Source: Xiphophorus maculatus (lineage: Eukaryota; Chordata; Actinopteri; Cyprinodontiformes; Poeciliidae). Taken from it: DNA of 64,000 nt. Within the stretch, counting starts at the first letter, position 1; each line of letters begins with the position of its first letter. The notes beneath the pieces are model-generated. The model did no database searches and was not told the origin of the DNA. It saw only the letters and a program-made list of their open reading frames with translations. The stretch lies in NCBI RefSeq assembly GCF_002775205.1, contig NC_036453.1, positions 10,744,594-10,808,593 on the forward strand, read 5' to 3'. This document shows, one piece after another, positions 47,787 through 60,177 of this stretch. A program made the translations under genes and the position numbers.

Positions 47787-49795
47787 TTCAATATATCATA
47801 AAATTAGAATATAATAAAAAAGTTGATTTATGTCAGTAATTCCAGTCAAAAAGTGAAACTTGTATATTATGATCGTTCATTACACACAGATTGATGTTTT
47901 TCAAATGGTTATTTCTTTTAATGTTGATGATTACAACTCACAACTAATGAAAAATCCAAATTCAGTATCTCAAGAAATTACAATATTACTCAAGAAAAAA
48001 ATACAAAAAAAAAAAGGATTTTAGAAATGTTGGCCAACTGAAACATATGAGCATGTTACAGCACTCAGTGCTTAGTTTGGGCTCCTTTTGCCTGGATTAC
48101 TGCAGCAATGCGGCGTGACATGAAGCCAGTCAGTCTGTGGCACTGCTCAGGTGTTATGAGAGTCCAGGTTGCTCTGATGGTGACCTTCAGCTCTTCTGAA
48201 TTGTTGGGTCTGGTGTGCATCATGTCTTCCTCTTTACAAAATGCCATAGATTTTCTATGGGGCAACGGTCAGGTGAGTTTGCAGGCCTCTGTGTAGGTGC
48301 TACGTCCTGTTGGAAAATTAAATCTGCATCTCCGTAAAGTTGGTCAGCAGCAGGAAGAATGAAGTGCTCTAAAACTTTATGGTAGATGGCTTTGTTGACC
48401 TTGGACCTCAGAAAACACAGTGGACCAACACCAGCAGATGACATGGCAACACAAACCAACAGTGACTGTGGAAACTTTCAACTGGACCTCAAGCAACATT
48501 GATCCTGTGCCTCTCCTCTCTTTCTCCAGACTCTTTCTGGAACCTTGACTTCCAAAGGAAATGCAAAATGTACTTTTATCAAAGAACACAACTTTGGACC
48601 ACTCAGCAGCAATCCAGTCCTGTTTGCCCAGGCAAGATGCTTCTGATGCCATCTCTAGTTCAAGAGTGGCTTGACAAGGAATGTGACAGCTGAAACCCAT
48701 GTCTTGCATATATCTGTCCATCAGTGACGTGCCGTGAGGTGCAAAGCTGGTGAGGCACTGACTTAATCATAATCAGATATCGAAGACATAATCCAATCTG
48801 TTCTCTGCCGTTTCTGATCGTTTCTCAGCACACGAAACACGTTACACACACAGTTGGTGACAAAAAACACTGTACATTATATACATAAGCTAAATTATGG
48901 AAAATCAGTTCATATATTAAATGTTTAACCATTTCATTGGCGACGTACAGACAGGGGGAGCATGCTCCCATCGAATGGCGGCCAGGGCAGTTAGCGAGAG
49001 GTTGCGCAATCCCAGGTGAGGCTCAGCTCGCTGCTGCCTCACAGGCTGCACTTCTGAGCATTTGAAAGGGAAAATGCAAAAATTCTGCGATTTTGAAGAA
49101 AAATTCATCAAAATTGGCTATGCTAAATTTAAAAAAATACTTTACAGTACAAACCCCAGGGTGAAAACAGCAATATAAATAATTGTATTATATTTTTCCA
49201 TTATGACAGGTGAGACTCTGCCCTGACCGTACGTCCCTGTTGTCCATGGTGGTTCTTGAAGCACCAGCTCCAGACCACTTTTTGAGAATCTCTCCATATT
49301 TTTGAATGGATTTGATTTCACAATTCTCAGGATGTGGTTATCCCTATTGCTTGCCCACTTCTTTTTTTCCCTATCCCTCACCTCTCTTGTGTTGGACACA
49401 GAGCTCTGTGCTCAGCCAGCTTCTTTAGCAATGACCTTTTGTGCCTTGTCCACTTGTGCTAGGTGTCAAAGGTCATCTTTTGGACACCTGTCAAGTCAGC
49501 AGTCATGATTGTGTTGCCTACAGAACTGGATTGGGAGACAATTTAGAGACCTTTGCAGGTGTTTTTAGCTGGTTAGTCTGGCACCAGGGGTTTTCAATAT
49601 TAAAACTTCCAGAATATTCTAATTTTCTGATACTAAATTTGGAGTTTTCATTCTTCAGTAATAAACCCAAAAAGAAAAATAATTGAAATATACCAGTCTG
49701 TATTGTAATGAATAAATACAAGTTTCACGTTTTGAATGGAATTACTGATTTAAGTCAACTTTTTCCTGATATTCTAATTTTATGACCAGCACCTG
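47787..49795 (-). mobile_element. Tc1-like DNA transposon, defective, about 2 kb
   Basis: Long terminal repeats share CATAAAATTAGAATAT, AAAAGTTGA, CAGTAATTCCA and GTGAAACTTGTA at both ends. The left outer end is worn. Minus-strand pieces recall Tc1 transposase: an FFDKSTF segment with the first Asp, ADLIFQQDVAP with the second, PIENLWHFVKRKT with the Glu, and a tail with TPEQCHRLTG, RRIAAVIQAKGA and TKH. About 20 residues are missing between DVAPT and RPANSPD, the frame shifts several times, and a hAT-like element splits it. It is not functional. Confidence 0.85.
48722..49239. mobile_element. hAT-like element of 518 bp inserted in the Tc1 transposon
   Basis: Ends CAGTGACGTGCCGTGAG and (reverse) CAGGGACGTACGGTCAG agree at 13 of 17 bases. 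Flanking 8-mers CTGTCCAT (48714-48721) and TTGTCCAT (49240-49247) agree at 7 of 8, the size expected for hAT. No coding frame. Confidence 0.75.
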
Positions 49796-49947
49796 TATAT
49801 TCCCCATCACACCATGTTTTAATGCTTTTGAAAAGAACTGAATTTCCACAGCAAACTTCTTGGCATGACCTTTTGTGTTTTTCCGTTTGATTGTGAAGTG
49901 TCTGCTGGACGAATGTCCACCAGGTGGCGACACATCTATAGTAAAAC

Positions 49948-49992
49948 TAGTTATTTCCAGGATACTGAATTTGGAGTTCCCATAAGTTGCAA
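49948..49992. mobile_element. Small fragment of the same Tc1 family
   Basis: GGATACTGAATTTGGAGTTC and the following bases match the inner terminal-repeat sequence of the adjacent Tc1 element. It lies outside that element's right end. Confidence 0.45.
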
Positions 49993-50169
49993 GCCATAAA
50001 CGGAAGTAAACTGCAGAAACACACTAATTTATACACAACTGGCCATTTTGGACCCTTCAGGTTTTTAAAATACTTATAAACTGGTGCTTTGTGGAACTAG
50101 ACTCCGGAAATTCAAACTTAAGCCAGTTATATTTAACCGTAACATTAAAACAACAAAATAGAACAGAGA

Positions 50170-51131
50170 TTTTACCAAATGTGAATGTTTATTACTAATA
50201 AAGGCCAGCGACACTGGCTGAGAAGACTACACTGGCAAGATTAAATCTGTCCAAAAAAGAAAAGAAAAAACAAAAAACAGGGGGACAATCTAAAATCAGC
50301 GGTACTTAAATACTCTAAACAGAAACACCCACATTACGTCCTACACAGCTGTAGGCCTTCACACGTCAGCCTCACTCAAATGGTTTTCACGTATTCAGAC
50401 AAACTTCACAAGCCCTCCAAATAAAAAAAAAAGAAACAAACTCAACTTAAACCCCATTTTGATTCAACAAACCTGCAAGCGTCAGAACAAAAAGAAAAAA
50501 AATTTACTGAAAACTGGTTTTATTTGTCAAAAAAAGCTCCTTTACAGCGCAACGATTTTATACTGTAAAGCCAGCACACATGTAAAATACAACCCTTACA
50601 ATACATTAGAATCAAAACAGGTACCAAAAAGTACAGTAAAAATTACACTTCCAGTGGAAATGTGGAGGGGGGAAAAATAAAATTTAAAGAAAATTAAAAA
50701 AAAACACACCAAAGGGAAAAGCAAAACTTAAAAAAAAAAAAAAAAAGGCTAAAGAAAAAAACAAAAAAAAAAAACATGGAAAAGTTACATTTCAGATGTT
50801 TTCTGTACAAATGGTCTTCTGTCATAAAAGAGGTCTTAGTGAACCCAGTGTGTCCGTCCTGCCGTCGGTGTTACTGGATCACTGGAGTCTTAAGGAACAC
50901 AAAAAGTTTAAGTCAAGCTTAAATCTGAATGAAGTGCAAAAACATTACTCATTACCAGAAAAACCCAGAATAACCAAATAAAAACCTATAACACAGCAAA
51001 TCCTGTTCATCTGAGCCCAGTGTCTGGGTTGAGCTGCTGATTAAAGAACTGCTGTTTTGATTCTAAAGAACTTCACTTAAATAACGGATGTGAATGTGTT
51101 GGTCAGCATACCTTCCCCCACCAAGTGATCA
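50170..51131 (-). other. hnrnpab 3' untranslated region with an optional intron
   Basis: After the stop codon the minus strand reads GGGGAAG/GTATGC, a good donor at 51111-51110, and an acceptor TTAAGACTCCAG lies at 50883-50882, giving a possible 230-bp intron within the 3'UTR. The distal part is A-rich on the plus strand (U-rich in the RNA). AATAAA on the minus strand near 50187 is the likely polyadenylation signal. Splicing within the 3'UTR is known for the related HNRNPD and HNRNPDL, where it links to nonsense-mediated decay; its use here is inferred. Confidence 0.6.
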
Positions 51132-53674
51132 TCAGTACGGCTTGTAGCTGGTCTGGTGTGCCCCCCGCCTTGGGGTTTTACCGTAGCTGGCATTCCCCTG
51201 GTCTGTCATGGAGACAAAACAGGAAAGTCAGACACTTTGGCAGGAAGTCTCTTCACTGTCTCCTAAACATAAACAAAGGACACGGACGAATGACCATCTT
51301 TAAATGGTCACCATTTAATCCCTGCAAACCAAACTGAGACCAATTGGGAGGGAAAACAGGATGGCAAATGGAAATAAATAAAATCACACCAAGTGGTAAA
51401 GAAAATAACTCCAAATATGGCTGAAATGAAATTCCCAGCATCTTTTAGTGTTTTTTTGATCATTTCAATACTTCAAAAGACTTTAACACTTCACCCACTA
51501 CTGGGACCATCAAGTCATTAGATATAAAATACTCTCAAAGCCAAAAATTACCAAAATAATCTGAAGACTGATGAAACGAGTTCATCGACTTATCACTTAC
51601 TGTAGTCATATCCGGTGCCGTATCCATAGTAACCAGAAGAGTAGTCGTAATTGCCGTAGCCACTGTATCCACCGTAGCCGTAGCCTTGATTGCCATATCC
51701 CTGGTAGTAGTTTCCGTAGCCCTGGTTCCAATTCTGGCTCTGACCTGAGACAACAGTTGATCTTGTTCAGACCAAATACCAAGCAAAGGACGGCCTCCCT
51801 GGCCTAAGACTGGCATGCAATGATGTGCTTCACTTTGGACAATCACTAGTACTCACAATAATTGAGAAACAAGAGCAACTATGACTAAAACCTAAAAGTA
51901 ATGAAATAATGAGAGAAACAAGTTGTCCTCTGATGCAAGGGTTCCCACATTTTTCCATGCCATGGAATCCCAAAGAGCATTAACGCTTGGCTGAGGACCC
52001 CATTTCAAATCACAATTTGTAGCGAAACATCAACTTTTAGAATGTTTTTTTTAATGACTAGTGAATAATTATTACATTTATTTAGAATAACTACTGTTTC
52101 ACACCTTCTGATTCTAGATGGCCATGAGTTCTATGGCAGAAAGTTTTATTAGATAATATGTCTATTACCAGATAATAAAATTTTTCACTACAATTCCCTC
52201 CGTTATAATAAATATGTAATACTTCATACTAATCACATCAAGTTCATCCCCACCGTTCTTATGGTGCTTGCAGCAGAGTAAGTTCCTTTGCCCTTTTTCA
52301 TTATCAAACATTTCTATTTCTTGCTTGCTACACTAGCTTGAGGAGCAAAGTAGCTTGATTACTTTTACAGCCAATTTGAAAATGAGCATCAGGAATAACA
52401 TTTAAATCAATAAAAAAATAAATAAATAAAGGTTTTTCCTCATCTTCCCTCCAACTTTGAGGCCTCTACATCGCCCCCCGGTGGCACACATTTGAAAAAC
52501 ACTACTCTAATGTATTTGAAACAGCAGCTCTGTCGTTTACCTCCACGGCCCCTTCCTCCCCGGCCTCCGTATCCTCCTCCACGTCCCGTCCCGTACTGCT
52601 GCTGCTGGTACACCTCCTTCGGCTGGGCGATCTTCAGCTCACACTGTGGAGGAAATTAAATCCGCGTCTTGACCTAAGGCCATCCAGCTGTGAGAAGGCA
52701 AAGAAAGAGTGAAAGAGTGTACGCACCCTGCCACCTTCGATGGTGTGGTATTTCTTCTCCAGACACTTCTTGACGCTGGCTTCATCTTTATACGTGATGA
52801 AAATGAAGCCCCTCCTTTTCTTGGATTTGGGGTCAATGGGCAACTCGATGGTCTCAATCTAGGAGAACATCGCAATATAAATGATGCAACCTTCAAGTGC
52901 AACTTCAGTTTACATAAAAAGAAGGTTTGCTAAAAACCTGTTTCATGGCTTTCTCTACTATTCAACTGGACACCAACCTCTCCAAAAGCGCCAAAGTATT
53001 CCCTGATAGCCTCCTCGGTTGCTTCAGGATTCAATCCCCCAACAAAGATCTTCTTAGCAGGCTCTTTCTTCATCGCCATCGCCCTTTTAGGGTCGATCTG
53101 ACGTCCGTCAAGTCTGTGTTCTTTCTGTTCCAGCACCTGCAGAAACAAAAAGGTATCATCAGTGTCTCCAAGAAAGCCAACTGACATCTCAGGAATGTGT
53201 TTTGCTGTTTTAAGGAAGAACAATCAAATGAGGCTCACTTTGTCCACACTGGCAGAGTCTTTAAAGAGCACAAAGCCGAAGCCTCGGGACCGGCCGGTGT
53301 TGGAGTCCATTTTGATGGTGCAGTCTGAGACCTCCCCAAACTTGCTGAAGTAATCCTTCAGGTCTTTTTTACTTGTGTCCCAGCTGAGGCCACCAACAAA
53401 CATTTTTCTGCAAACCGAAGACACAAAACACTTCCATCTCTCTTCTAAACAAAGACAAAACTTCTTCACTTAATCCCAGCTAACATTGGAGTTAGCATGA
53501 CTGTTTAAACTCTTACCCAGCATCCTCTTCTCCTTTGCTGGCATCGATCTTGCCACCGTCTGTGCCGCTGTCCTGGCTGTCGTCGCCACCCATCAGCTCC
53601 TGCTCGGCTCCATTCTGGTCCTCGTCTCCGTTCTGTTCCGATGTCTCCATGAGCAGATTCTCTGCGTCTGCCAT
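51132..53674 (-). CDS. hnrnpab: Heterogeneous nuclear ribonucleoprotein A/B, 311 aa
   Basis: Coding exons on the minus strand: 53674-53517, 53407-53239, 53136-52978, 52858-52727, 52643-52541, 51744-51601, 51202-51132; total 936 bases with no break. An acidic N-terminus ([20 protein letters not shown]) is followed by RRM1 (residues about 54-130, RNP2 MFVGGL, RNP1 RGFGFVLF), RRM2 (about 138-213, RNP2 IFVGGL, RNP1 RRGFIFITY), an RGG stretch, a Gly/Tyr-rich low-complexity region and a C-terminus ending HQTSYKPY, a transportin-type signal. From recall, both RRMs and the [12 protein letters not shown] linker are nearly identical to vertebrate HNRNPAB. The protein binds AU-rich and other RNA elements in the nucleus and shuttles in mRNA transport; orthologues also bind the CArG box. 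HNRNPD and HNRNPDL are close relatives, but the linker and C-terminus favour AB. Which of the two fish duplicates this is cannot be told. Confidence 0.95.
51936..52504. mobile_element. hAT-like element of 569 bp in an hnrnpab intron
   Basis: It starts CAAGGGTTCCCACATTTT and ends, reversed, TAGTGTTTTTCAAATGTG, both worn hAT-type ends. Flanks CTCTGATG (51928-51935) and CTCTAATG (52505-52512) differ at one base, giving an 8-bp target duplication. It sits between exons 6 and 7 and ends about 36 bases from exon 6. Confidence 0.65.
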
Positions 53675-55526
53675 TCTGAAATTGGTTTCTGTTCAAGAGA
53701 CTGAGTACACACAAGCACAAAATTCAAAGTATGAGGACCATCATTTGAAATGTTGAACAGGCCTAACATTACAGATTTTTTTTTTAAAGTAGAAAAATGA
53801 CGAGATGCTAATAAATTTGGCCGTTTAAGGCCAAGGAGCAAATATTTATGCCTTCTACAAAAAATGCCCCCAAAGGAGCACATAACTTTATATTATTAGT
53901 GAAAGACGCAGCTCTTCAGTGCGTTTCAAATTCATGCAGTTATGTGAATACTTTTTTTTCCCTAGAGAAAATATGAAACCATGGTTACTGCAACTGATAA
54001 ATATTAATCCTAGGGAGTATATGATGAAATAAAAAGAGTGCTGTAATGTTTATATGGCGAATTAGTTCTTCAAATCAAGTTCCCTCCAAAATACTCAACC
54101 TTGCTTGTGTTTCGGTATTTTAATAAAATTGACAAACATCACACAAGCTGTGGGAAAAAAAACATTACACTGGTATACGCAACATTCAATAAATCACGAG
54201 CCATGATAAATCTGTTTAATTTTATTTTAATTAAATCACAAAGCACCACTTTCTGGGAGTATACATTTCATTTGGCTTATTTCATGAGTTCAAATATGTG
54301 GTTCACTCTGCACCTTTGGATACATTTAAGGCAAGTATTTATAACAATTTTCTTTCCCAGGACCAATAAAATGCCTTGTGTATAAATAATTGGATTTTTT
54401 AAAGTACGCCACTATATTACAGACTATACTATTTTTGTCTACCACATCTGAGAGTTCCAAGGCATTTGCTCCAGAAACTTCACTCTGTTGCAACATTGAT
54501 TGATGCATGCTGCCGTTAAAAACTAAAGAACTTCACCGTTTTTGTCCTTCAGCTGTCTGAAAACTGGCAAATGTTGATAAATTAAAAGCATATGCCATTT
54601 TAATTAATATAGAAAATCACCATAAATTAATAGGTATTCTGCTTTCCTACCCCAACTTATACCTTCAAAACTATAACTGTATAATTTTGGATTGAATAGT
54701 TTTATAATCACATTACTTGAACGCGTCAAACAGGGCCTGAAAGTTTTTTAATAAACTAAAGTTTTTTTAATAAACTAACTTCCACTAAAAAATATATATA
54801 TATATAAATTTCTTGGTACTTGCAAACAGATATGAAGTCCAAGCTCCAAAATGAATAAAGGTCTTCTTTCTGCTTTTTCACAAATTGAACTGGAATTTCG
54901 CAAACAGAAATGAATAATTTAAGTGATCCCAACTATGAAAGGCCTCCTTTGGCAGGATGGCAGAAAGATTACACGTTCCTTATCATCGTTTATCTGCCAA
55001 GATTCATTCATTTCTAGAGAGGACTGCACAACACAAAAGTAAACATGAGTAAATTATGAAAAAAAGAGAGACGTGCGCATCTCTGAGGGTCCATAAAACG
55101 ACAATATATAAACAAAAAGATAACGAGCGCCGCGAGTCTCCATGTTGTTGAGCTTTTGAGCGGACCGCGCTTTGCCTCGTACCCGCTCGGGACGGAGAGA
55201 AGGCCTCACTTGCAGCTAATCACTAAGGAGCCCATTAAATTACTATTAACGAATATCCGGGGAGTACACACCAATAAACAAGAGCTAAAGCATACGCATG
55301 TGTTGCTTAGTAGCGTGGGAACATGGAAGGGAGCGTTTCATTCATCGCTTTAAATAATCGCGTTCATGACCATTAGCTCCTTCAGCTAACTAAATGCTAA
55401 CATCAAGACACGCCGCAAAAAAACCCTCCCCTCTCAGAACAGACGCACACAGAATAACGCCTAAATAAAACTGAACCACCTCACTAAGGTTTAAGTGAGC
55501 TAATAACAACAGAACCCGCTGCTTAC

Positions 55527-55720
55527 TTTGCGTGAATAAACCGGGGGGTCGCCGACTCACAGCTCAAAATGGACACTCCAAATTCGCCGCTAACTCGTGG
55601 CAAAATATATACGACCGGATGTGAGCAAGCAGTAGGGAAGCGCGGAAAGACGATGTCTGTGATTGGACAAGGTCTTGCGTTTAGTAATCAAAACTCTTAC
55701 TCTATTGGCTGAGAAGGTGA
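55527..55720 (-). promoter_or_regulatory. hnrnpab promoter and first non-coding exon
   Basis: On the minus strand a TATA box (GTATATATTTT) sits at 55612-55602, with inverted CCAAT boxes seen as ATTGG on the plus strand at 55662-55666 and 55704-55708. A short non-coding exon ends CACGCAAA/GTAAGC at 55527. The next acceptor is TTTCAG/AATGG at 53675, directly before the start codon. The region from about 55,050 to 55,700 is richer in CpG than its surroundings, as for a broadly expressed gene. The transcription start is estimated at about 55,578. Confidence 0.7.
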
Positions 55721-55929
55721 AGGCTGTGACAAAAGGCATAGTCACCAGCCGAATGTTCTTTCTCTGTTAGCATTGCTTTTCACGCTGCTGTTTCTGTTTT
55801 AGATATATCACCGCATACATATGAGAGTAGCCGCCGCATCGGCTTCTTTGCCCACGATACATGAGCAACTCCGCCATGTTGTGAGAGGCAAAGTTTCCGA
55901 AACAGGATTTCTGAACAAAAAAACACTCA

Positions 55930-56830
55930 ATTTTATGTACAACTAATTTTTGATATGTATTTTTGTATGTTTGTTTTTGTAAAATTTAGTTGGATAAAAC
56001 AAAAATAACATTTATTGTCCCTCAGTGGGAACATTCGGTTGTACCGGCAGCAAAGTGTCAGGCAAGTCAAAGCAACTAACTTTACACAAAAATAAAAAAA
56101 GAAAATAGAATGAAGGATGACATAGTGTACCGTAAGAGCTAAGGTACAGCACAAAACAATACTAAACAGCTATTGAAATGCATACTCTGATTCAAAGAAA
56201 TGTGCAACTGAGTAGGATAAACTAAGACATGTATGAAATGTGCCTGTGTATTTGTGCATAAAACAAGACTATTTACAAAAACTAAAGAACAGCAAACAAC
56301 AGGGATGTGCAAATAACAGCAGGAATGTTAATCAAAATGAGGAAAACTACACACTAAACAGCAGGGATGTGAACATTTCTGAGTATAAGCCTAATTGTGA
56401 TAAAATATTCCAGTTCCAATTGCTGGGAGGAAGGATCTATAATTACACTGCTTTGTGCACAAAGGATTCAGCACTGAAGGAGCTCTCCAATTCAGCAATA
56501 GCTTCATGCATGGGATTGACTGTCCCTGGGTTGAGGGGGCATCTTAGGACTGGCCTTCCCGATTAGCTTAACTGCTTTCTCTACTTTAGATAAGCTGCTG
56601 CTCCCACATGTTACACTATGGAAGCCAGCTGATGTCTCCACAGAGTCAAAAAGGGCCTCCAGGAGCCCCCATCCACTTCAAAGGACCTCACTCAGTCAAC
56701 AGGTAGTGTCTGCTCCGACCTTTCCTCTAAAGAGCATCAGTGTTATGACTCCAGCTCAGTTTATTTTTCGGGTGAACACCCAGGTACTCCGAAGAGTACC
56801 AATACCGGTTGCCATTGAGAAAATATATCT
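55930..56830. mobile_element. Probable degenerate interspersed repeat
   Basis: ATTTATTGTCCCTCAGTGGG near 56,011 is a phrase often found in fish repeat tails. The following 700 bases contain short direct repeats (CAGCAGGAATG, CAGCAGGGATGTG) and a GC-richer part with broken frames. It may be the remains of a LINE lying antisense. Identity unproven. Confidence 0.35.
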
Positions 56831-57609
56831 TCAAAACAAAACTTAAATCGACCTCATCTCAAAAACAGCAATCCACTTAATTCAGATTTGTAATATAACT
56901 GCATTATTCATCTACATTATGCAACCACAGTAGAATTATTGTGTCCATCTAGTTGACACCTCTTACTAAAAGGGAATGAAAAGCAGAGAGAAAATAAAAA
57001 TTGATAAGGCAATTTAACATTTGGTCACAAACAGGAAAACTAATAAAGGCACAACAGGCAAAATGGGAACATAGGATTAATATGCAAATTGGATATGCTG
57101 GAAGTGTATCGCTTCAAAAAGACAATTCATAGAAATGCAGCTTCATACTTTACCATCTGAATGCAAATTAATCTGCTAGAAGACCAAAGGTGAAAGTTGT
57201 TTGTCTGAATTCAAGTTTTCTGAATAAGTTGCCTGCTTAGTTCCCAAATCTGCAAACAATTCAAATAAAACATTTCATTTGGACTTATCTTGACTGCATA
57301 ATCTATATCATGCACACTATCTGGTATTCAGTGCAAAAACCTGGAACAGGCACCAAAGGAGGCAAGTGTTGCTCAACTGCCATGAGTGGAATCGCATTAC
57401 AAGATGCAGTCATAAGGTTTTCAGTAGAAATCTTGAAGTTTGCCATTTTCCTGTGGTGCAGTTGGGGCTTTGAGGTGGTTGCTGGTACTAATTCAAGTGT
57501 CAAATACCTTATTGGAATTCAAAGTATCTTAAGTTCACATTCATACAGGCATCACCCACACCAAGTCATACCATACTAAGTTGTTAGATGAGGGGCGGAA
57601 AAAAAAGAC

Positions 57610-57873
57610 AATTGGCAGATGATGCAGGAATAAATTTATTTTTCAATGACAGTTCATTCTCACTTTATTCACACTTGATTTAACCTCAGTTAAAAACACA
57701 TAGAATTACATTAAAATAGCACAGTACGTTTCATAAAAACCTGCTTAAACAGCAATACTTTAAACTATCAATTTAAACCAATTCAAATAAACTAATTTAA
57801 AGATTCAAACACTGTGAAAAAGTCTAGTCTTAAAGCAATACATTAAGTACTAAGGGAAGAGCCACTGCCAACT
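57610..57873 (-). other. btg4 3' untranslated region
   Basis: AT-rich sequence after the stop codon, with AATAAA on the minus strand at about 57640-57635. No other structure was noted. Confidence 0.55.
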
Positions 57874-59845
57874 TCAAGATCGAGATTTGGAGACCCAGTG
57901 GTACTTGTCGACACGGGGCCCCGCAAAAGTAAACGTGGTCCGATTGGATTTAAAGCCTTTCTGGTTGGAGAACTGAGACGGTGGACATCCAGTGGAGGAA
58001 GAGAAAGACTCTCCAGGGAAACCCTTCCTCTTTTCTCTCAGCCAGGTCTGTGGAGCTCCTGGAGAGAACTCGCTTAACTGTAAAAAAGAGGGGTACAACA
58101 GTTATGAGTCTAAAACATCTCATACTCTTAAAATTACAAGGAAAGCTCTTAATGTTAAGGTTAAATAAAGAAATGGACAATTTAAGAGTTTTGGACAATA
58201 TTGTAGCTTCATGTGGGCACACCCGGTAAATGCTGTTGGGGTTGATGACAGTTGGGATGGTTTTAGGCTCGAGGCCTGCGGAAGGGCAGGGGCCTGATGG
58301 ACGGCGGCTACTGTTGCTACTCATGCTGTTGTCCACATCTTTGTCTTCTTCATCAGAAGAACTTCCCGACTGGATGTCGAGGCTTGCTCGCTCCACAGCC
58401 TCATGGATGCGTCGGGAAAATTCACCATCGCGCCGACAGCTGTCCAACACCGAGACGCAGAATGGAGTGCTACGTTCACCATACCTTCGAAAGCAGATGG
58501 AGAAAGTTCCTTAAACACATTGACTCCAGTAGTTATTTTGGCAGTCTCTAACTCTGCAATGCCATTTATCACCAACTCATCTGGCTCTCGGGTAAACAGA
58601 CCTGCAAGAAACCTCTCCAGGGTCGACCCACACTGTGATCTCCAGGGGCAGCCCCAGGTCTTCATACCGCACTGCGCTCCACTCACAGGCCTGCTGCAAC
58701 ACCGGGTCCTGCAGCTGGACACGGTTCATACGAAGACACCTGAAACCAGATTGCAATGACAAAATTAGAATCAGAATGTCTTTGTCACAGAAGCACAGTT
58801 TCATTTCAGTACAGTTCATTCAAAGAGGAGAAACTGCCTAAGACCGGGGAAGACAGGTGTTAAAGGCTGCAATTCAGTTTAGTAACTGAATTTACTTTAC
58901 TCAAAGGTTTACCATAACCAGTATATTACTAACCCAAACAAAAGTTCACACCATACCTGTAAATTTAACCAATAACCACCACCACATTATAATCAGAACT
59001 TGGCCCCATAAGGCCCAGTGGGCTTCAGTAGGTAAGTGAATGTGCCAGAGAAGGTCCAAGAAGAATAGTTAAACAAGTTCACAACACAATTTTCAACCAA
59101 GAGTACCAAGTTATAGAAGGTAAGAGTTCTCATTTTGACTCATTTATTGCTCTGTCCCATAAGCTTAGATGTTTCTAAATATCATATGGTATTTAAAAAC
59201 ATCTAAGCTTATATGACAGAGCAATAAATTGCGCTTTTGGGTTCAGCTATTTTTTGGGAGAAATAAAGTGGCCAACATCCAGCTGTTTTTACCTAGAAAA
59301 AAACTCTGAAAATATAATATACAGTTAGAAATTGGTCACTTTCATACCTGGGCATCCCTCCAAAAGAAAATTGCTAGCATATTGAGAATCACTTATTTTC
59401 TTTACCTAGTCTAGATGAAGGATAGCTCAAAGCAAACTTTTGGACAAAGCATCTCACTTACTTGTAGGTGAACAAAACCACCATAAGTGCAGCAGACAAC
59501 CTAAAAGTTGAGGTTAACACATGGCCTCAGTCATAAGGAAATAGTAATTCCTGTAGAGCATCATCCAGTAGAGTAGTTCAAGCAGCAACTTTTAACTTTA
59601 AACCTGTTACACATCTTGGGGTCGTTACCTTGAGCCCAGCAGTGTATCGCAATGAGCTCCCAGGGGCCTCACCTGTAGGCCTGTCCTTTGGTGGGCACGC
59701 TTGGGTGCCAGTGATTCTTGTAGTTCTCGAACAGAGCCGAGGTGAGGGCGGCAGCAAAGCGCTCCCTGCTGTCGTTATCCAGACAGCCGTATCTTTTTAC
59801 CAGCCGAGTAGTAAAAAACACAGCGGCAGCAATTTCCTCTTTCAT
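57874..59845 (-). CDS. btg4: BTG/Tob family protein, BTG4-like, 258 aa
   Basis: Coding exons on the minus strand: 59845-59673, 58739-58602, 58484-58223 and 58077-57874, 777 bases in all with no break. The N-terminal BTG domain starts MKEEIAAAVFFTTRLVKRYG. It holds box A (HWHPSVPTKGQAYR) and box B (LGLPLEITVWVDPGEVSCRYG), the surfaces that bind the CAF1 (CNOT7/8) deadenylase. A Ser/Asp-rich stretch (SGSSSDEEDKDVD) and the motif KTIPTVINPNSIYR follow; the latter resembles BTG4 more than BTG3. BTG4 brings CCR4-NOT to maternal transcripts and triggers their clearance at the oocyte-to-embryo transition, so maternal expression is expected. An in-frame TAA stands two codons before the start. The C-terminus (VDKYHWVSKSRS) recalls BTG3, so a BTG3-type paralogue cannot be fully excluded. 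Confidence 0.88.
59143..59228. repeat. Long imperfect hairpin in btg4 intron 1
   Basis: Arms of about 40 bases (TTTATTGCTCTGTC... and its complement) pair with only a few mismatches around a very short loop. The central 14 bases AACATCTAAGCTTA pair without a gap. Confidence 0.85.
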
Positions 59846-60177
59846 GGCTTACACACTCTACTTTCCAGCACAAAACACAGAAGCTATTCAGCTAAATAAG
59901 AATAAAAAACAAACTCAGATCATAAAAAGACTTGTACAATAAGTCCACTTTTAAAGAAATAGAAATATAAAATTAACCAGACAGAGACAACGCAAGCAAA
60001 TGTATTTGCGGCAAAAATTTCATTAAGCTCTCTGGATGGGCTACAAAATCTAAAAAACATAAATCGCAACAAACTTAACTAGTCAAAAGCAGCAAGATAT
60101 CAGCCTCAACACTTTACAAAAAAAAAAAAGCTTCTCCCTCCACTGCTTCTCAGGGTTTATTTAAAAACACAGCTCAC

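Noticed and set aside
58321-58759. Frames of 118-133 codons overlapping the btg4 exons
   Set aside because: They are other frames of the btg4 exons and the short intron between exons 2 and 3; the spliced BTG frame explains the region.
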